The notes beneath the pieces were generated by a model. The model worked only from the letters and a program-made list of their open reading frames with translations, had not been told where the DNA came from and searched no databases. Positions 6,442 to 13,470 of a DNA stretch of 14,057 nucleotides are shown here, in pieces. Position numbers and translations under genes: made by a program. This DNA comes from Solirubrobacteraceae bacterium (lineage in GTDB: Bacteria; Actinomycetota; Thermoleophilia; Solirubrobacterales; Solirubrobacteraceae): assembly GCA_030043235.1 (NCBI GenBank), contig JASHYF010000362.1, positions 1-14,057 of the forward strand, given 5' to 3'. Position 1 is the first letter of the stretch, and every line of letters begins with the position of its first letter.

Positions 6442-6996
6442 TCAATCCCGCCCATTCGCGCCGCGGTGGGCCACGCCCAAGCCAAGCAGCGAGCGGCCGA
6501 TCGTGACGGGGTGGCTCACCAGCGTCGAGATCCGCCCAGCCAGCGAGCTTGGGTCGTGCGCGAGCCCGAGTTGGCGCAGGATGGTCGCCTGGTCGAAGTA
6601 CACGCGCTCGCACAAGATTCGCTCGTCGTCGAAGATGAAGAACGCCGTCATGCGACAGCGAAACGCCCGCCCGGTTGGCGCTAGCGACCGCAGCCGTCCG
6701 AGATGCGTGCCGAGCAGGTCGAACTCCACCACCACGCCGTCGTCGGTGTGATGCAGCGCGATCAGATCGTTGCGCTGATCAGGGAACGCCGCACGCGTCT
6801 CGGCGTAGTAGCGGCGCACCTCCTGCTCCCCGTCGAACACGTCGCCGGTGGGGATGATCTCGTAGCGGGGATGGGCGAAGGTGGCGATCGTGGCGTCGAA
6901 GTCGTGGTGGTTCTCCGACTCCATGTGCTCGCGCACGACGGCCTCCCGCCGCTGGCGTAGGGTAAGGGCCGGGGCACTCTGCTGGACATCGCCCAC
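6442..6996 (-). CDS. SnoaL-like (NTF2-fold) polyketide cyclase/ester cyclase family protein
   Basis: This 184-aa product has one NTF2-like domain at about residues 15-140. It carries the SnoaL-type pattern VVREHMESENHHDFDATIATFAHPRYE, followed by GDVFDGEQEVRRYYAETRAAFPDQRNDLIALHHTDDGVVVEFDLLGTHLG and FRCRMTAFFIFDDERILCERVYFD. SnoaL proteins cyclise polyketide intermediates by acid-base chemistry, but most family members in non-biosynthetic contexts have unknown substrates, and no polyketide genes are nearby. The C-terminal tail of about 35 residues is poorly conserved in character. The start is a GTG at 6996 with little ribosome binding site, so it may lie a few codons downstream. It is a single-gene unit, divergent from the hydrolase-cyclase gene. 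Confidence 0.82.
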   Translation of the reverse strand: MGDVQQSAPALTLRQRREAVVREHMESENHHDFDATIATFAHPRYEIIPTGDVFDGEQEVRRYYAETRAAFPDQRNDLIALHHTDDGVVVEFDLLGTHLGRLRSLAPTGRAFRCRMTAFFIFDDERILCERVYFDQATILRQLGLAHDPSSLAGRISTLVSHPVTIGRSLLGLGVAHRGANGRD

Positions 6997-7365
6997 GCCC
7001 CACTTCTAGCACTCGCCGGCGCTAGCAGTCGGCAAGCCCCAGCCCGCCTTCGCGCTTTGCGCGAAAAGGATGCGCCCCCTGCGTAGCCCGCGAGACGATT
7101 CTCGATCGCGCCGACGGAGGCCCGGTAGACGACCGCCTACGCTGAGGCGAAGCGAGCGTCTGACGACCTGGCGACGAGATGCCCGCTGGTCGTCCGGACC
7201 GGGCGTCTGGAGCGAAGCTCGGCGGACGCTCGCAAGGCGCGCGAAGCGACACTCTGCGTAAGCCTGCATAGGGGGGCTGCCCGAAGCGCGAACGACCCTT
7301 CGTCCTCCGTGACGCTTGGGACGAGAAAGGCTCGTTCTCTGGGGCGCGGGGAGCATAATTGTCGC
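6997..7365. other. Structured intergenic region between the divergent SnoaL-like and cyclase genes
   Basis: No protein gene is supported. Nested perfect stems are present: TTCGCGC/GCGCGAA around a TTT loop (7049-7065), CGAGA/TCTCG (7091-7104), and an outer GAGCGTC/GACGCTC (7154-7160 and 7225-7231). The outer stem encloses GACGACC/GGTCGTC (7162-7168 and 7188-7194) and the mini-hairpin GAGC-GAA-GCTC (7210-7220). Three GCGAAGC motifs occur within 100 bases. This could be a leader RNA, a small RNA or simply GC-rich spacer. Confidence 0.45.
7354..7359 (+). promoter_or_regulatory. Candidate -10 element for a leaderless hydrolase-cyclase transcript
   Basis: CATAAT (5 of 6 to TATAAT) ends 6 bases before ATG 7366 in otherwise GC-rich DNA. 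This puts the expected transcript start at the A of the ATG. No good -35 is seen. Leaderless mRNAs are common in actinobacteria. Confidence 0.45.
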
Positions 7366-8709
7366 ATGCCGGCGGTGATGCCCGAGACGCGCTATGCCAA
7401 GGCGCCTGACGGGGTTCACATCGCCTATCAGGTGGTGGGGTCGGGCCCGTTCGATCTGATCTTCGCCAACTCCTGGTGCTCGCACGTCGAGTTCTTGTGG
7501 AGTCGGCCGGCCGCGGTGCGCTTCTATGAGGAACTGTCGTCGTTCTGCCGGCTGATCCTGTTCGATAAGCGCGGCGTGGGGCTGTCCGATCCGATCGCGG
7601 GGGTACCGACGATGGAGGATCGGATGGGCGACATGTGTGCGGTGCTTGACGCCGTTGGCTCGCAACGCGCCGCGCTACTGGGGACTTCGGAGGGTGCCTG
7701 TGCGTGCATCGTGTTTGCCGCGACCTACCCGCAGCGCACGAGCGCGATGGTCGTTTTCAGCCCCTTCGTGGTGGGGATGGCCGACGAGGAGTGTCCATGG
7801 GCTTGGACGTCCGAGTTCTGGGATCTCTTCCGGGAGGCGATGGAGAATAGCTGGGGGACTCCCGATGGCAGCGGGGTGGAGTTCTGCACGCCGAGCCTGA
7901 TCGGCGACCCGACAGCGCGGGACTGGTACGCGCACTATTGGCGCTCGGCGGCCACTCCCGGCGCCGCCCTGGCGCAGCTTGAGGTCAACACTGAAATCGA
8001 CATACGCCCGGTGCTGGCGACCGTGCGGGTGCCCACGTTGGTGCTGCACCGAACCGACGAGCAGTGGGTCAACGTCAACTACGGTCGCTACACGGCGGCC
8101 CACATCCCCGGCGCGACGCTGGTCGAGCTGGCCGGCACCGACCACTACCCGTGGGAGCAGAACGCCGACGAGGTGGTCGGCCAGATCGAGGAGTTTCTCA
8201 CCGGTGCCCGACGCGAGCGCGACGATGACCGAGTGTTGGCCACCGTGCTGTTCACCGACATCGTGGAGTCGACCGAGCGGGCGAGCGAGGTCGGCGACCG
8301 AAGCTGGCGCGAGCTCCTGGACGCTCACGACGAGATGGTCAGAAGGCAGCTTGAGCGGTTCTCTGGAAACGAAGTCAAGAGCACCGGGGACGGCTTCCTG
8401 GCCACCTTCGACGGCCCCGCACGCGGCATCCGCTGCGCCCTGGCCATCAGCGACGGCGCACGACGGCTCGGGATCGGCGTACGCGCCGGCCTACACACCG
8501 GTGAGCTAGAGCGCCGCGGCGACGACGTCGGCGGGATCGCCGTGCACATCGGAAGCCGGGTCGCCGCGCTGGCGCAAGCCGACGAGGTGCTCGTGTCATC
8601 GACGGTCAAGGATCTGGTTGCTGGCTCCCGCATCGAGTTCGCCGATCGAGGCGAACATGCGCTCAAAGGGGTGCCAGGCACATGGCGCCTGTTCGTCGTC
8701 GTTGCCTGA
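7366..8709 (+). CDS. Alpha/beta hydrolase fused to a class III adenylate/guanylate cyclase domain
   Basis: The 447-aa product has two domains. Residues about 5-282 are an alpha/beta hydrolase: RLILFDKRGVGLSD, the nucleophile elbow G-T-S-E-G (Ser108), an acid region VLHRTDEQW (Asp231) and GTDHYPW (His260). Residues about 290-447 are a class III cyclase catalytic domain: VLFTDIVEST (metal Asp298), KSTGDGFLATFD (Asp342), VRAGLHTGE and AVHIGSRVAALA (Arg398). The metal aspartates and transition-state Arg are kept; the usual Asn before it reads as His. Cyclase activity (cAMP likely) is plausible, with the hydrolase part as a substrate-sensing or regulatory module. The start at 7366 was chosen because CATAAT sits 6 bases upstream; the earlier in-frame start at 7309 lacks support. 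It is a single-gene unit followed by about 360 gene-less bases. Confidence 0.92.
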   Translation: MPAVMPETRYAKAPDGVHIAYQVVGSGPFDLIFANSWCSHVEFLWSRPAAVRFYEELSSFCRLILFDKRGVGLSDPIAGVPTMEDRMGDMCAVLDAVGSQRAALLGTSEGACACIVFAATYPQRTSAMVVFSPFVVGMADEECPWAWTSEFWDLFREAMENSWGTPDGSGVEFCTPSLIGDPTARDWYAHYWRSAATPGAALAQLEVNTEIDIRPVLATVRVPTLVLHRTDEQWVNVNYGRYTAAHIPGATLVELAGTDHYPWEQNADEVVGQIEEFLTGARRERDDDRVLATVLFTDIVESTERASEVGDRSWRELLDAHDEMVRRQLERFSGNEVKSTGDGFLATFDGPARGIRCALAISDGARRLGIGVRAGLHTGELERRGDDVGGIAVHIGSRVAALAQADEVLVSSTVKDLVAGSRIEFADRGEHALKGVPGTWRLFVVVA

Positions 8710-9067
8710 CGACTGACCTACCCCCCGACTCTCACCCTCGGCGCGCGCGCCATCTCCTTCGCTTGACGGCGACGGCAACGAGTGTCGCTCCACGGCGGTT
8801 CCGAGCGCCCGCACGACTGAGCTGCCCCCTCCCGCCTCGGACGAGCACCGAGCGCGCGCTCGCCGCGCTCCTACTTTCGATTGCGGTCGGCGCGATGCGG
8901 AAGCCCGTGGCGGCCGATTGGCGCCGCTTCCTAGACCTGCCCTGGAACGGACGCGGCACAACGGGACGGCGATCGCCACAGTTCTGCTTACCCAGGAAAG
9001 CAGGAGTCCGTCATTCCGACGATCGGAGCCTTACCCGCTCTGACGCTCGGGTTGGCTCGTGCGGCCG
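8710..9067. other. Gene-less stretch between convergent genes
   Basis: The region lies between the 3' ends of the hydrolase-cyclase gene and the truncated hydrolase. Short open frames on both strands have no protein character. No RNA gene, repeat or clear terminator is recognised. The missing second half of the truncated hydrolase would have mapped here, so the DNA probably replaced it. Confidence 0.5.
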
Positions 9068-9517
9068 TCAGTCATAATCGGGCCATGCGTCGCCTGTGGC
9101 GGAGGAGGCTGTTCGTCGGCTTGTGGGGTCTGAACCGCCCCGGTCATGGGCAATCAGGTCCGTGGTATCCACGCACAGCGTGTCCAGGACCGCCAGCACG
9201 TCATCGGCGAGATCCTGCTTGAGGTAGCCCTGCGCGGGCGCATCGCTCCAGCCGAGGCCGCGCAAGTCGGGAAGAACGCAGCGGCGACGCTGCGCGAGCT
9301 CGGGCAGGACCTTGCGCCACTCGTACCAGTGCTGGGGCCACCCGTGGAGGAGCACCAATGGCTCCGCGTCCGCCGGTCCGGCGAGCGCGACGTGGAAGCG
9401 CAGGCCGCGCGCGTGGACCATGCGATGGTCGATCTCGACACCCGGAACTTGTGGGAACGGAGGTTGCGCCGTCGCGTCCCAGGTTGTCGCACGTGCGCCG
9501 CCTTCCTCGTGCGCCAT
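9068..9517 (-). pseudogene. 3'-truncated alpha/beta hydrolase, epoxide hydrolase/haloalkane dehalogenase type
   Basis: The 149-aa frame carries the N-terminal half of an Asp-nucleophile alpha/beta hydrolase: LVLLHGWPQHWYEWRKVLPEL (HGWP oxyanion motif at residues 58-61), VLPDLRGLGWSD, and the nucleophile elbow A-H-D-R-G-G (Asp125). Homology ends directly after the elbow, at about 9125. The last 20 residues are unrelated and the frame stops at 9068. Family members need about 280-300 residues, including the cap domain and catalytic His, so this product cannot be an active hydrolase. It starts 3 bases after the DUF1330 stop with a GAGG-type site, so it formed an operon with it. It could still be transcribed from the divergent TetR-controlled promoter. 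Confidence 0.78.
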
Positions 9518-9520
9518 GCC

Positions 9521-9901
9521 TCAGTCCTCAAGCCACCTGCTCGTGGCGATGAGCTCCGCGTGCTCCAGCGCGGCAGCCCGGTGCACATGGACCTCGGCGT
9601 ACTCCGCGCTGGTGACCATCTGGACGAACGCAGCCGGCGTCGGGTACTCCACCACAAGGATCGCGTCCCACCACGGCCGCGGCCCGTCTCCGATCACGAA
9701 CGCGTTCGCGGTTCCACCGTAGAGCCCCCTCGCCCCCACCGCCTCCAGGTGCGGGCGAACCTCCCGCGCGTAGCGTTCGTAGTGCGCTGCACCGTCGGGC
9801 TGCTTGAACTGCAGCAGGTTAATCATCACGACGGGCTGCTCGCCGGGCAGCTCGGCGAGCAGCGCGCTCTGCTCTGCTGTTGGACGTATCGGTTCGGCCA
9901 T
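9521..9901 (-). CDS. DUF1330 family protein
   Basis: This 126-aa protein fits a dimeric alpha/beta-barrel DUF1330 domain: VVMINLLQFKQPDGAAHYERYAREVRPHLEAVGARGLYGG near the N-terminus, then WWDAILVVEYPTPAAFVQMVTSAEYAEVHVHRAAALEHAELIAT. DUF1330 proteins are small cytoplasmic proteins of the antibiotic-monooxygenase-like fold, and no reaction is established for most. ATG 9901 is chosen over the adjacent GTG 9904. It is the first gene of a leftward two-gene unit with the truncated hydrolase. It starts only 53 bases from the divergent TetR gene, so it is probably under that regulator. Confidence 0.87.
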   Translation of the reverse strand: MAEPIRPTAEQSALLAELPGEQPVVMINLLQFKQPDGAAHYERYAREVRPHLEAVGARGLYGGTANAFVIGDGPRPWWDAILVVEYPTPAAFVQMVTSAEYAEVHVHRAAALEHAELIATSRWLED

Positions 9902-9922
9902 CACATGCTCACAGTGTGGATA

Positions 9923-9941
9923 ATAACAGTAGTCGTGTTAT
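9923..9941. promoter_or_regulatory. Palindromic operator in the TetR/DUF1330 bidirectional promoter
   Basis: ATAACA (9923-9928) and TGTTAT (9936-9941) form a perfect 6-bp inverted repeat with a 7-base spacer. The outer GATA/TATC bases extend it imperfectly. The right arm overlaps TATAGT (9939-9944), a good -10 for the TetR gene whose ATG is at 9955. The left side contains TATTAT on the opposite strand, a possible -10 for DUF1330. This AT-rich island is in a strongly GC-rich context, which is typical of an autoregulated TetR operator. Confidence 0.65.
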
Positions 9942-9954
9942 AGTATCACCCGCG

Positions 9955-10674
9955 ATGCACGAGCAAGCTGAGTCCACGGTGCGGTCGGCCAAGACCGGCC
10001 CCGGGCAGCATCTGCCGGCCACCACTTCGAATGGAGGCCGTCGCCGGGAGCCCGTGCAGGCACGCAGCCGACGCACGGTTGAACGCATCCTCGAGGCAGC
10101 CGAGGCGATCATCGGCGAGCAGGGGGTTGAGGCGGCCACCACCCGCGCGATCGCCGAGCGCGCGGGTGTGGTCGCTCCGTCGCTCTACCGTTTCTTCGAG
10201 GACCGCGACGCGATCTTCGATGCGCTGCTGGAAGCGATGCTCGAGAAGCTCGAAGCGGCCACGGAGGAGGCCGAGCGCGGTTTTCGTGGCGCCTCGGTCG
10301 AGGCGTTCGTGCGCCTGGAGTTCGACGTCCACGTCTCCTTCTACGAAGACCATCCCAGCCTCGCGCGCCTGTGGCACGGAGGCCGGGCGTCGCCCACCGT
10401 CGTCGACGTCGTCCACCGGCGCAACCAGCGACTCGCCCGGCGCCTTCAGCGCGCCCTCACCGGGGCGCGGCTCGTGGATTCCGCTGCCCCGGGGCTCGTC
10501 TTCGACCTGCTCGTCGAATACGGCGACCGCACGCTCGAGATCGCCTTGCGCGAGGGGCCGCACGCCAATCACGACGTGATCGACGTCGGCGTAGCCGGGC
10601 TCACGGCTTTTGCCGAGCACTGGGCGCCTCGGGCTCCCATCAACCGTCCCAAGCAGCAAAGGAGCAAGAAATGA
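9955..10674 (+). CDS. TetR/AcrR-family transcriptional regulator
   Basis: The 239-aa product has a TetR DNA-binding domain at about residues 38-95: SRRTVERILEAAEAIIGEQG, TTRAIAERAGVVAPSLYRFFEDRDAIFDALLEAML. The rest is a helical ligand-binding and dimer domain. Residues 1-36 are an unstructured, basic extension. ATG 9955 was chosen because it follows TATAGT by 10 bases; the longer in-frame version from 9880 would begin inside the divergent DUF1330 gene. Its stop overlaps the next start as ATGA, so it is translated together with the ThDP enzyme and SDR. The palindrome at 9923-9941 suggests autorepression and control of both directions. The inducer is unknown but may be a substrate or product of the downstream enzymes. 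Confidence 0.92.
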   Translation: MHEQAESTVRSAKTGPGQHLPATTSNGGRRREPVQARSRRTVERILEAAEAIIGEQGVEAATTRAIAERAGVVAPSLYRFFEDRDAIFDALLEAMLEKLEAATEEAERGFRGASVEAFVRLEFDVHVSFYEDHPSLARLWHGGRASPTVVDVVHRRNQRLARRLQRALTGARLVDSAAPGLVFDLLVEYGDRTLEIALREGPHANHDVIDVGVAGLTAFAEHWAPRAPINRPKQQRSKK

Positions 10675-12419
10675 CCGAGATCACAGGCGGCGAGCTTTTC
10701 GCGCGCGCCCTGCGGGCCGAGGGGATCGAGTTCCTCTTCGGGCTACCTTCCCCCGAGGTCGATCCGCTGTTTGCCGAGCTCGACGCCCACGGCATCAGGC
10801 TCGTCCCGGTGCGCCACGAGGCCGCCGGTGTGCACATGGCCGAAGGCCTCTACAAGAGCACCGGGAAGGTCGCCGCGGTGCTCGGCAACCCCGGGCCCGG
10901 CTCCGCGAACCTGCTCCCGGGCGTGATCACGGCTCTGCACGAGGGCGTGCCCGTGCTCGCGATCACCTCGCAGCACAGACTCGGCGTCGTCTACCCCTCC
11001 CCTCCGTCGACCTTCCAGGGCCAGGATCAGCTCGAACTGTTCCGTCCCGCGGTCAAGTGGGGCGGGCCGATCTTCGAATGGGCGCGGATTCCCGAGGTCT
11101 TGCGCCTCGCCTTCCGCGAAATGTGGAACGGCCGGCCGGGACCCGTGCACATCGAGCTGCCGGCGCCGATCCTCTACGAGGCCGGCGAGGACGAGCGCGT
11201 CCGCGTCCTCCCGGCAGCGGCGTATCGCGCGGGAGCACCACAGCCGAGCGTGCGGCAGCTCGACGAGGCCGCGGCGATGCTCGCTGGCGCGCGCCGCCCG
11301 CTCGTGATCGCGGGCGCCGGCGTGGACCGCGCGGGCGCGCGCGAGGCCACGCTTCAGATCACCGAGCTCCTCGCGTGCCCCGCTATCCCCACAATGGCCG
11401 GCCGCGCGAGCGTACCGGGCGACCACCCTAGCTACGTCTTCGGCTTCGGCCCTGCCGGTGACGCGGCGCGCCGCGAGGCGGACGTGATCCTCGTCGCCGG
11501 CTCGCGCATGGGCAATCTCGACGTTCCCTACGACGCCTACTGGGGCGAGCCGGAGGGAAAGCGGCTCATCCAGATCGACATCGATCCGCGGCACATCGGC
11601 GTCACGCGCCCCGTCGAGCTCGCGATCCTCGCGGACGCGCGCGTGGCCCTCGAGGGGATCGCCGAGCGGCTCGCGGCGATGGAGCTCTCAGGACGGGAGG
11701 GCACCGATCTAGCGCGCTACCGCGAGATCGACGAGCGCGTGAAGCTCGAACAGGCCGGCCCGATCCTTGAGTGGCAAGGACCTGGTGTCCATCCGGCACA
11801 TGCTCTCGGCGCGATCGGCGCGTTCTTCGGCGCCGACGCCCTCTACACCGTCGACGGCGGCAACACCGCGTTGTGGGGGTATTCGCTCCTGCCGCCCACG
11901 CGTCCCCGCTCCTACCACACGATCCTCGAGCTGGGGATGCTCGGCACCGGCATCCCGTCGGCGATCGGCGCGAAGCTCGGGGCGCCGGATCGCGAGGTCG
12001 TGTGTGTGACCGGCGACGGCGCCGCGGGCTTCAACATCATGGAGATGCAGAGCGCCGCTCGCGAGGGATTGGCGCTGACGGTGATCGTCTTCGCGGAGGG
12101 AAGCTGGACGATGGAGGAGCCCAACGAGCTCGAGCTCTACGGGAAGACCTTCGGAACGGCACAGGGAGAGATCCGGTGGGACATCGTCGCGCAGGGACTC
12201 GGCTGTCACGGCGAGTACGTGGAGCACATCGAGGACCTCGACGGTGCGCTACGCCGGTCGCACGAGCACGACGGCCCGCGTGTGATCTGCGTGCGCAGCG
12301 ACCACGACGCCAACCTCAACGTTCCGCCCGACATGCTCGCCCGCTTCTTCGAGGTCTACAACGGACCCGCGGCGAGCGATGTCGAGCCGGCCGACAAGAC
12401 AGCTCCCGTGGCCGCGTGA
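10671..12419 (+). CDS. ThDP-dependent enzyme, acetolactate synthase/benzoylformate decarboxylase superfamily
   Basis: The 582-aa protein has the three-domain ThDP layout. The N-terminal Pyr domain has the catalytic Glu in RHEAAGVHMAEG (E50). The central domain includes RRPLVIAGAGVDRAG. The C-terminal PP domain has VTGDGAAGFN at 446-453. Enzymes of this type decarboxylate 2-oxo acids or join aldehydes or acyl units. In the metal motif the Asp (D449) is kept, but the usual Asn pair 26-27 residues later reads Ala475-Glu476, so Glu would have to serve as Mg ligand. No small regulatory subunit gene adjoins, making true acetolactate synthase unlikely. AAAGGAG lies 6 bases before ATG 10671, which overlaps the TetR stop by 4 bases. 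The SDR that follows 23 bases later may oxidise or reduce its product. The substrate is not predictable. Confidence 0.9.
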   Translation: MTEITGGELFARALRAEGIEFLFGLPSPEVDPLFAELDAHGIRLVPVRHEAAGVHMAEGLYKSTGKVAAVLGNPGPGSANLLPGVITALHEGVPVLAITSQHRLGVVYPSPPSTFQGQDQLELFRPAVKWGGPIFEWARIPEVLRLAFREMWNGRPGPVHIELPAPILYEAGEDERVRVLPAAAYRAGAPQPSVRQLDEAAAMLAGARRPLVIAGAGVDRAGAREATLQITELLACPAIPTMAGRASVPGDHPSYVFGFGPAGDAARREADVILVAGSRMGNLDVPYDAYWGEPEGKRLIQIDIDPRHIGVTRPVELAILADARVALEGIAERLAAMELSGREGTDLARYREIDERVKLEQAGPILEWQGPGVHPAHALGAIGAFFGADALYTVDGGNTALWGYSLLPPTRPRSYHTILELGMLGTGIPSAIGAKLGAPDREVVCVTGDGAAGFNIMEMQSAAREGLALTVIVFAEGSWTMEEPNELELYGKTFGTAQGEIRWDIVAQGLGCHGEYVEHIEDLDGALRRSHEHDGPRVICVRSDHDANLNVPPDMLARFFEVYNGPAASDVEPADKTAPVAA

Positions 12420-12442
12420 ACACCAATCAGAAGGGAACAACG

Positions 12443-13276
12443 ATGACCTCACACGTCAGCCTGACGGGACAAGTCGCGGTGGTCACCGGCGCGGGGTCGG
12501 GCATCGGCCGCGCGAGCGCGCTGCTGCTCGCGCGCCACGGCGCACGGGTTCACGCAGCCGATCTCAACGGCGCGAGCGCCGAGGCAGTCGCCGCTGAGAT
12601 CGACAAGACCGGGGGTGCAGCCGTGCCACACACGCTCGACGTCTCCGACCCGGGTGCCCTCGAGGCGCTCGCCGAGTGGGTGTTCGCCGCCGAGAGGCAC
12701 GTCGACGTTCTGCACAACAACGCTGGCATCGGCCATGCCGCCAACATCGAGGCCACGACGATCGCGGACTGGCAGCGCGTAATCGGCGTGAACCTGCTCG
12801 GCGTCGCCTACGGGATTCAGGCATTCGTGCCAAGGATGCTCCGCCAAGGCCGCCCAGCCTCGGTGATCAACACGGCGTCGATGGCCGGGATCGTGCCGAC
12901 CGCGAAGATGGCCCCCTACTGCGCATCCAAGTACGGGGTTGTCGGACTAAGCGAGGCGCTCAACGCCGAGCTCTCGGGGCGAGGAATCCACGTCAGCGCG
13001 ATCTGCCCGGGCATCATTGACACGCCGATCATCGCGACGGGGATTATGCGCGGAGACGTCGCTGCGATTCAGGGTAAGGCGAGCGACTTCTACGCCCGGC
13101 GCGGCGCCTCGCCCGACGAGGTCGCTGAGGCCGTGCTTCGGACGATCGCCAAACACCGGCTAATCGTTCCCGTCCCGCGCCGACAGGTCACGATCCCATA
13201 CCTGCTACATCGCCTTTCACCGCAGCTAACGCAGCCGCTCGCGCGCGGCTTCGAGAGGATCGTCAGCCGCGGGTAG
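12443..13276 (+). CDS. Short-chain dehydrogenase/reductase (classical SDR)
   Basis: The 277-aa protein is a classical Rossmann SDR: TGAGSGIG (15-22), an acidic residue at the end of beta-2 (Asp40 in HAADLN, favouring NAD over NADP), DV at 66-67, NNAG (92-95), N117, Ser146, and YCASK (Tyr159, Lys163), with PGIIDTP after them. All four catalytic-tetrad residues are present, so it should be active. The C-terminal tail of about 50 residues (VPVPRRQVTIPYLLHRLSPQ and onward) resembles SDRs acting on hydrophobic substrates. The AAGGGAA site and ATG 12443 come 23 bases after the ThDP gene. It is the last gene of the TetR operon and probably acts on an aldehyde, alcohol or acyloin made or used by the ThDP enzyme. 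Confidence 0.93.
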   Translation: MTSHVSLTGQVAVVTGAGSGIGRASALLLARHGARVHAADLNGASAEAVAAEIDKTGGAAVPHTLDVSDPGALEALAEWVFAAERHVDVLHNNAGIGHAANIEATTIADWQRVIGVNLLGVAYGIQAFVPRMLRQGRPASVINTASMAGIVPTAKMAPYCASKYGVVGLSEALNAELSGRGIHVSAICPGIIDTPIIATGIMRGDVAAIQGKASDFYARRGASPDEVAEAVLRTIAKHRLIVPVPRRQVTIPYLLHRLSPQLTQPLARGFERIVSRG

Positions 13277-13378
13277 GTGCACGTCACCATGCTCCTCTGG
13301 TGGGAAGCGGCAAGGAGGGCGCGCTGCTGCTGTGCGCGGTGTGCGAGCGTCAGCCGAGATCAGCTCCAGACGCAGGGT

Positions 13379-13430
13379 CAGCGGCGAGGCGCCGATGCTG
13401 GCTTTTCAGCCGGTGGTCTCCTCGCCGCTG
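13379..13430 (-). ncRNA. Group II intron domain VI-like hairpin
   Basis: Six bases 3' of domain V, an 11-bp perfect stem CAGCGGCGAGG/CCTCGCCGCTG (13430-13420 with 13389-13379) encloses a smaller GGCT-GAAA-AGCC hairpin. Position and shape fit domain VI. The stem shows no unpaired A at the usual 7-8 nt from the 3' end, so lariat formation is uncertain and hydrolytic splicing is an alternative. Confidence 0.65.
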
Positions 13431-13436
13431 CCCTCC

Positions 13437-13470
13437 GAACCGGACTTGCGAGTCCCCCCGCATCCGGCTC
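13437..13470 (-). ncRNA. Group II intron domain V (catalytic hairpin)
   Basis: This 34-nt hairpin has every expected part. An 8-bp lower stem GAGCCGGA/TCCGGTTC includes the catalytic AGC triad. A 2-nt bulge (AG) lies on the 3' side. A 6-bp upper stem TGCGGG/CTCGCA contains one G-T pair, and the loop is the GNRA tetraloop GGGA. Length and layout match the universal domain V of group II introns. Confidence 0.9.

Noticed and set aside
9073..9087. CATAAT six bases before ATG 9085, resembling a leaderless start
   Set aside because: The frame is only about 46 codons with no protein character and lies antisense to the end of the truncated hydrolase.
10371..10670. N-terminal extension of the ThDP enzyme
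   Set aside because: It is the shadow of the TetR gene in another frame. The enzyme begins at ATG 10671 with a strong ribosome binding site.
11771..12442. N-terminal extension of the SDR
   Set aside because: It overlaps the ThDP gene out of frame. The Rossmann fold begins a few residues after ATG 12443.
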